From contig MHZD01000089.1 in NCBI GenBank assembly GCA_001828645.1, positions 1 through 7,682 of the forward strand: a DNA stretch of 7,682 nucleotides. Reading direction: 5' to 3'. The translations under genes were made by a program, and so were the position numbers. The stretch comes from Planctomycetes bacterium RIFOXYC2_FULL_41_27. GTDB lineage: Bacteria > Planctomycetota > Brocadiia > Brocadiales > Brocadiaceae. Every line of letters starts with the position of its first letter. Position 1 is the first letter of the stretch. Of this stretch, positions 6,013-7,682 are shown piece by piece. The notes under the pieces were generated by a model that worked only from the letters and a program-made list of their open reading frames with translations, was not told where the DNA came from and made no database searches.

Positions 6013-6764
6013 TTAAATTTTTCTTTCAACTGAACTATAAAGATTTTTCCATGCGTTTTGTTTGATCCTGAATTTTGTCCCATGATTATGTCCAGTTCTT
6101 GCATCGAAATCGACAAAAGCTTGTCCTTCTTCAAGGCATTTTATAAAACCACTAATATCAAAACCAGACATAACATACAATTCGTTAAATTTGAAATACT
6201 CATGTCGGTTTTCTATTTTCCTTTCGGATACCACATAAAAACAATTTTTGATTTTAGCTCCAATTTCATATTTCAAATCATCAAGCCCCCAGTATGGCTC
6301 CGGTTTTAATGAGCCTAAACCAGCTTTTCTTTCAACATCATCCATCCATTTTCTGATGGAATTATTCTGTTTATCGGCGTGATTAGAATCAAAAATAAAC
6401 TTTAACTTATTTTCGTTTTTATCAATAACAATGCGAAATCCTCTGTTAGTAAACCCTGTAGCGTATGTTGTCGAACGGAAGCTCATTTCTGTATCGGGAT
6501 ATTTTTTTCCAGCTTGTTCATGAGGCCATCCATACAAAGGCAGAAGTATTTGTGAAACAATTTTTGATGCCCGAGGTGAAGGCTCAATATGCTTTAATGT
6601 TACAAGGGAGGTACTACCCGCTCTTTGTCCTTTCAATTCCCATTCTCGCGCATTTGGGATCGGCAGGTTGTTCTCTTGAATGCCGATCAAGTCCTCTAAA
6701 GTGTGCCAACTCCACCAGCATTTCCATGACGTGTATTTTTAATCCTAATTAACTCTAAGTGTTT
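6013..6764 (-). pseudogene. MvaI/BcnI-family type II restriction endonuclease, frameshifted near its 5' end
   Basis: Family enzymes cut CCWGG (MvaI) or CCSGG (BcnI) as monomers. From the TTG at 6690 the frame gives 225 residues: IGIQENNLPIPN...EWELKGQR (2-23), central EPYWGLDDL (131-139) and VVSERKIENRHEYFKFNELY (153-172), and the C-terminal block FDARTGHNHGTKFRI (194-208), all matching MvaI/BcnI. Homology does not begin at the TTG: the same frame reads HTLED just upstream, and 6764-6705 in another frame reads ELIRIKNTRHGNAGGVG, the family's N-terminal GNxGxG segment. The two join if one C is restored after 6705 (GTTGGC|ACAC). The 5' frame has no ATG, GTG or TTG start before an in-frame TGA at 6770-6768. 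Residue 13 is Asn where MvaI and BcnI have the catalytic Asp (D-x4-E-x-K); Glu18 and Lys20 remain. It overlaps the upstream nuclease gene's end. No methyltransferase is visible. Probably inactive unless the frameshift is a sequencing error. Confidence 0.75.
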
Positions 6765-7682
6765 CCATCAGCTTAAGACTTTTATGTAATTGCATTTGGA
6801 TAGTAAATTTAAACCCTTCTGGTGTTAAATAGACATTCTGGTCAGTTTTAGCCAATAGGCCTAAATCAACCGCATAATTCGAATACATTCTTGTTGCATT
6901 ATATTTTGCCTTGTCAGTTTGCCAGTCAAAAAACTTTCCGGAATGATATGTGAAATACTCATAAAGGTGACTCATGGGGACAGGATAAGTATTTTTTGAT
7001 AATGCAAAGGTAGCTTCAACAACTGATGCTATTCCTAAGATTACAGAAGATTCATAAGGATTTTGTATAACAAAATATTTTATTAATTCTGCCTGTTCTT
7101 CGCTTAATCTATCCTGATAAGTCAAATCTCTTGCTTCAAAATATTTTTCTCCTAATTCAGATAAGGAAATTGTATCAGAATTTGGAATCCAATTTATTAG
7201 TCTCAACTCGCGCGCAAATTTTATTTTGTTATAAAGAGTCTTTTTAGAACCTTTAACAATATTTTGCAATTCTTTAATGCTGATAGACTCTTTTAGTTCA
7301 TAGATGAATTTGTTGATTAAATGAATATTCCATATTCCAATATCAATCGGCTTAATCTCAACAAAAGAAGCAATAGGCCTGAGATTTTGATAGAAATATT
7401 TGAGTATCTCTTCAGGGTTATAGTCAAAACATAAAACCCCTTCTTGTGTGCCATGTTTCTTTTGATTTTCATTAATTGAAGGGCAAAGTAAATAGGGTTG
7501 AATTTCGCATTGTAATAATTTCCCCATTTTCTGAAAATCAATTAAATCTTGCTTATATTTCAAAACTTGTTGAATAAACTTTGTATGGAAAGTCGTTACT
7601 TTAAGCTCAATTAGAATAAGTTTTGTCTTGAATGCATAAAGAAGATCGAGTCTTCCTGAAGGGGTTAATATTTGACGACCCA
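6745..7682 (-). CDS. PD-(D/E)XK nuclease with winged-helix modules (5' end off the window)
   Basis: Not a named enzyme I recognise. The frame is open to the right edge, so the TTG at 7563 is not the start; 311 residues are visible. The first 45 carry a nuclease core like the NucS C-terminal (DUF91) domain: SGRLDLLY with Asp12, then ILIELKV with Glu25 and Lys27, and QQVLKY (Q38...Y42), the Q-x3-Y element of that group. Residues ~59-90 (IQPYLLCPSI...GVLCFDYNP) fit the strands that close such a domain. A winged-helix-like module follows (about 132-184: SIKELQNIVKGSKKTLYNKI...TISLSELGEKYF), and a second near the end (about 240-300: VPMSHLYEYF...ATRMYSNYAVDLGLL...VYLTPEGF). A DNA-binding nuclease or restriction-type effector is likely. 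Its 3' end overlaps the frameshifted MvaI/BcnI-like gene, suggesting one transcription unit. It is clearly more AT-rich than the left half of the window. Confidence 0.75.
   Translation of the reverse strand, partial: GRQILTPSGRLDLLYAFKTKLILIELKVTTFHTKFIQQVLKYKQDLIDFQKMGKLLQCEIQPYLLCPSINENQKKHGTQEGVLCFDYNPEEILKYFYQNLRPIASFVEIKPIDIGIWNIHLINKFIYELKESISIKELQNIVKGSKKTLYNKIKFARELRLINWIPNSDTISLSELGEKYFEARDLTYQDRLSEEQAELIKYFVIQNPYESSVILGIASVVEATFALSKNTYPVPMSHLYEYFTYHSGKFFDWQTDKAKYNATRMYSNYAVDLGLLAKTDQNVYLTPEGFKFTIQMQLHKSLKLMETLRVN

Noticed and set aside
5762..6016. 84-codon plus-strand open frame
   Set aside because: It runs antisense through the nucleotidyltransferase fragment and the attC-like site, has no Shine-Dalgarno sequence and no recognisable motif. 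The possible plus-strand promoter at 5679 is not enough to support it.
6688..6690. TTG as the true start of the endonuclease
   Set aside because: Family homology (HTLED and GNAGGVG) continues upstream of it in this and a second frame, so the TTG is only where the frame first offers a start codon.
6465..6752. 95-codon plus-strand open frame
   Set aside because: Antisense to the endonuclease, whose motifs are clear on the other strand.
7561..7563. TTG as the true start of the nuclease gene
   Set aside because: The same frame stays open to the window edge and encodes the D...ELK nuclease motif upstream of this codon.
1..7682. tRNA, rRNA or a complete insertion sequence
   Set aside because: No cloverleaf with a T-arm motif, no rRNA signature and no transposase with terminal repeats was seen on either strand.

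Overview
The window is bacterial DNA from an organism I cannot name. Good Shine-Dalgarno sites precede several genes. The left three quarters carry housekeeping and redox genes separated by gaps full of degenerate 'cgcagaggcgcaaag'-type dispersed repeats. That mix (glutamyl-tRNA reductase, anaerobic-type acyl-CoA redox enzymes, this repeat style) would fit an anammox planctomycete of the Brocadia type or another anaerobe with a repeat-rich genome, but this is an impression and not a demonstration.

Layout. Plus strand, 1-782: the C-terminal third of glutamyl-tRNA reductase (hemA), followed by a small DUF2442 gene with a strong ribosome binding site. Minus strand, 5407 down to 839: four acyl-CoA/ring-chemistry genes, read in transcription order as an Fe-S/FMN/FAD ene-reductase of the 2,4-dienoyl-CoA reductase type, an enoyl-CoA hydratase/isomerase (crotonase), a FabG-type short-chain dehydrogenase, and a muconolactone-isomerase-like small protein. 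The activities suggest reduction, hydration and oxidation of an acyl-CoA, or the reverse. The three internal gaps each hold an imperfect inverted repeat of the same general family. A textbook sigma-70 promoter (TTGACA, 17 bp, TATAAT) lies 150 bp upstream of the first gene of the run.

The right end, 5824-7682, is different in character: more AT-rich and accessory. Read on the minus strand it contains a nuclease gene running in from beyond the right edge (a PD-(D/E)XK domain resembling the NucS C-terminal domain, then two winged-helix-like modules). Next is an MvaI/BcnI-family restriction endonuclease gene broken by a frameshift near its 5' end and carrying Asn at the usual catalytic Asp. Directly after its stop codon is a 72-bp imperfect hairpin that looks like an integron attC recombination site, and just beyond that the N-terminal 33 codons of what looks like an AbiEii-like nucleotidyltransferase. 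Stop codon, attC-like site and next start within about 90 bp is the layout of an integron gene-cassette junction. The most interesting reading is therefore the degraded edge of a defence-gene cassette array. No methyltransferase and no integrase are visible in the window.
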